Made by a program: the position numbers and the translations under genes
Part shown: one piece after another, positions 62,676-64,000 of the stretch
Numbering within the stretch: the stretch's first letter is position 1
Layout of the letters: each line of letters starts with the position of its first letter
From: an uncultured Paracoccaceae bacterium
Lineage (GTDB): Bacteria; Pseudomonadota; Alphaproteobacteria; Rhodobacterales; Rhodobacteraceae
Reading direction: 5' to 3'
Assembly: GCA_938049225.1 (NCBI GenBank)
Contig: CALICM010000033.1
Location: 1 to 64,000, forward strand
DNA length: 64,000 nucleotides
The notes under the pieces: model-generated
Database searches by the model: none
What the model saw: only the letters and a program-made list of their open reading frames with translations
Told to the model about the DNA's origin: nothing

Positions 62676-63923
62676 ATGTCTAGCATTCTTACCAATAACA
62701 GCGCGATGGTTGCCCTGCAGACCCTGCAGTCGATCAACAAAGACCTGTCGATGACCCAAAGCGAAATTTCGACCGGTAAGTCGATCGCTTCGGCCCGCGA
62801 CAACTCGGCTATCTGGGCCATCTCGACCACCATGCAATCGGATGTTTCCGGTTTCAGCGCGATCTCGGAAGCCCTTTCTTTGGGCGGTTCGACCGTTGCG
62901 GTTGCGCGGAACGGTGCTGAATCCATCACTGGCCTTCTGACCGAGATGAAGGAAAAGGTTGTTGCTTCTCAGGAAGCCAACGACGACGACCGTACCAAGA
63001 TCCAGACAGACATCAGCGCATTGCGCGACCAGATCAATGCGATCACCAGCGCCGCTCAGTTCAACGGTGTGAACCTGCTTCAGGGCACCTCGAGCTACGA
63101 TGTCCTGTCGTCGCTGGACCGTGATACCGCTGGTAACGTGACAGCATCCCAGATCTCGGTTTCGCGTCAGGATCTTGGAACCGCAACTGGTGCGGTTGGT
63201 ACGACCGCAGTGGGCGCGGCCGGCGATTTGATCACTGGGACCAACACGGGCTCGGCCCTTGCGGGTAACGCCGCTGCAAGCTCGGTCCTGACGATCACGG
63301 GCGCGGGCGTTGCTGATGGTGCAAGCTACAGCGTCACCGTAACTGGTGCGGGTTCGGCCGACATCGGCACAACGCCGATCGTGGCGACCTATGTTGCCAA
63401 CGGTACGGACACTGCCGCTGATGTTGTCACCGCGCTTGGCACCCAGATCTCGGATGCCTTCACCGCGGCGGGCGCGACCACGACTTCCGTGGCAACCAGC
63501 ACCGGCGCAGGCACGATCACAATCGCGCTGGCCGGTACTGCAGGCGCCGGTGATACCATCCAAGTGGATATCGCCGAGACCCTTGACGGGACGCAGGACG
63601 GTGGTCTTCTGGCCCTGGGCACGTTGGACGTGACATCTGACGCGGGTGCGACCCAGGCGCTGGCCGACATCGAGACTCTGATCCAGACCTCGATCGATGC
63701 TGCGGCTGCCTTTGGTTCGGTCGAAGGCCGGATCGACATCCAGTCCGATTTTGTCAGCAACCTGAGCGATTCGCTTAAGTCGGGCATTGGCGCGCTGGTC
63801 GATGCGAATATGGAAGAGGCATCGGCCCGCTTGCAGGCCCTGCAGGTTCAGCAGCAGCTGGGTATCCAGTCGCTGTCGATCGCCAACCAGGCGCCGCAGA
63901 ACATCTTGTCGCTGTTCCGGTAA
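62676..63923 (+). CDS. fliC: Flagellin
   Basis: 415-residue filament subunit. The conserved D0/D1 N-terminus (SSILTNNSAMVALQTLQSIN, then SARDNSAIWAISTTMQSDVS) and C-terminus (MEEASARLQALQVQQQLGIQ, ending NQAPQNILSLFR) flank a central Ala/Gly/Thr-rich variable domain (about 150-330). It is longer than the ~270-residue minimal flagellins of many alphaproteobacteria because of that insert. Exported by the flagellar type III system. A hairpin follows. Confidence 0.96.
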   Translation: MSSILTNNSAMVALQTLQSINKDLSMTQSEISTGKSIASARDNSAIWAISTTMQSDVSGFSAISEALSLGGSTVAVARNGAESITGLLTEMKEKVVASQEANDDDRTKIQTDISALRDQINAITSAAQFNGVNLLQGTSSYDVLSSLDRDTAGNVTASQISVSRQDLGTATGAVGTTAVGAAGDLITGTNTGSALAGNAAASSVLTITGAGVADGASYSVTVTGAGSADIGTTPIVATYVANGTDTAADVVTALGTQISDAFTAAGATTTSVATSTGAGTITIALAGTAGAGDTIQVDIAETLDGTQDGGLLALGTLDVTSDAGATQALADIETLIQTSIDAAAAFGSVEGRIDIQSDFVSNLSDSLKSGIGALVDANMEEASARLQALQVQQQLGIQSLSIANQAPQNILSLFR

Positions 63924-63932
63924 CAACACTTG

Positions 63933-63960
63933 GCGGATGGCGGCATATGTCGCCATCCGC
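63933..63960 (+). terminator. Hairpin after flagellin
   Basis: GCGGATGGCG / CGCCATCCGC, a perfect 10-bp stem with an 8-nt loop starting 9 bp after the stop codon. There is no long T-run, so it may stabilise the mRNA 3' end as well as terminate. Confidence 0.65.
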
Positions 63961-64000
63961 ATCCTTGGCCCGGGGGTGAAATCTGCCCTGAGGGGATCCA

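Noticed and set aside
62463..63962. 499-codon minus-strand open frame opposite flagellin
   Set aside because: Shadow of the flagellin gene; Arg/Asp/Gly-rich product without motifs.

Overview
This 64 kb window is chromosomal DNA of an alphaproteobacterium, most probably a Rhodobacteraceae (Roseobacter-group) bacterium. Evidence: a divergent senC/regB redox locus, a short-chain acyl XRE regulator, an FrcBCA/FrcR sugar locus, FliK/FlgD/rod-binding/FlgN-like/flagellin genes, a perfect CtrA-type box, high GC and many ATGA start-stop overlaps. The genus cannot be fixed from the sequence alone. No rRNA, tRNA or CRISPR array was seen.

1-11847: a probable acetate/short-chain acyl neighbourhood. A minus-strand operon encodes a Tat-exported binding protein, two Liv-type permeases, two ATPases and acs (cut by the window edge). 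Opposite it lie an XRE/IrrE-type regulator, a receiver-only response regulator, a small membrane protein and a sodium:solute-symporter/histidine-kinase fusion. 11850-19359: housekeeping genes murJ, glnD, an LpoA-like lipoprotein, rsmI, yraN and a NIPSNAP protein. 19356-23650: a fructose-type ABC importer (frcA, frcC, frcB) with its divergent ROK regulator.

23651-32120 is an accessory, partly decayed region. It holds relics of a mobile element (tyrosine-recombinase tail, MobC-like start, broken conserved ORF), a convergent overlapping XRE/acyltransferase-like pair, and a LacI-regulated alpha-glycoside locus. In that locus the transporter genes are ruined (permease debris, broken ATPase) while the GH4 glycosidase remains intact. 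An orphan secreted protein and a ~100 bp intergenic hairpin follow.

32131-52383: core genes senC, regB, a PAS protein behind a CtrA box, ogt, recQ, rsmD, a ferredoxin-reductase-like flavoprotein, a peroxiredoxin, a pterin dehydratase, a FemAB/GNAT protein, a GDPD, ridA, a type I secretion pair, mlaA/mlaC, a PBP1A and glnK-amtB.

52485-58835 is the most interesting block. It encodes a MarR regulator, a Tat-exported nitroreductase-family protein, an array of three 21-bp-phased operators, a small membrane protein, a 1070-residue catabolic reductive dehalogenase fused to its own FMN/NAD(P)H/2Fe-2S reductase, and an AraC regulator. I infer a self-sufficient, regulated dehalogenation system. 59111-63923: a Dps-like protein lacking the ferroxidase residues, then flagellar genes ending with flagellin.
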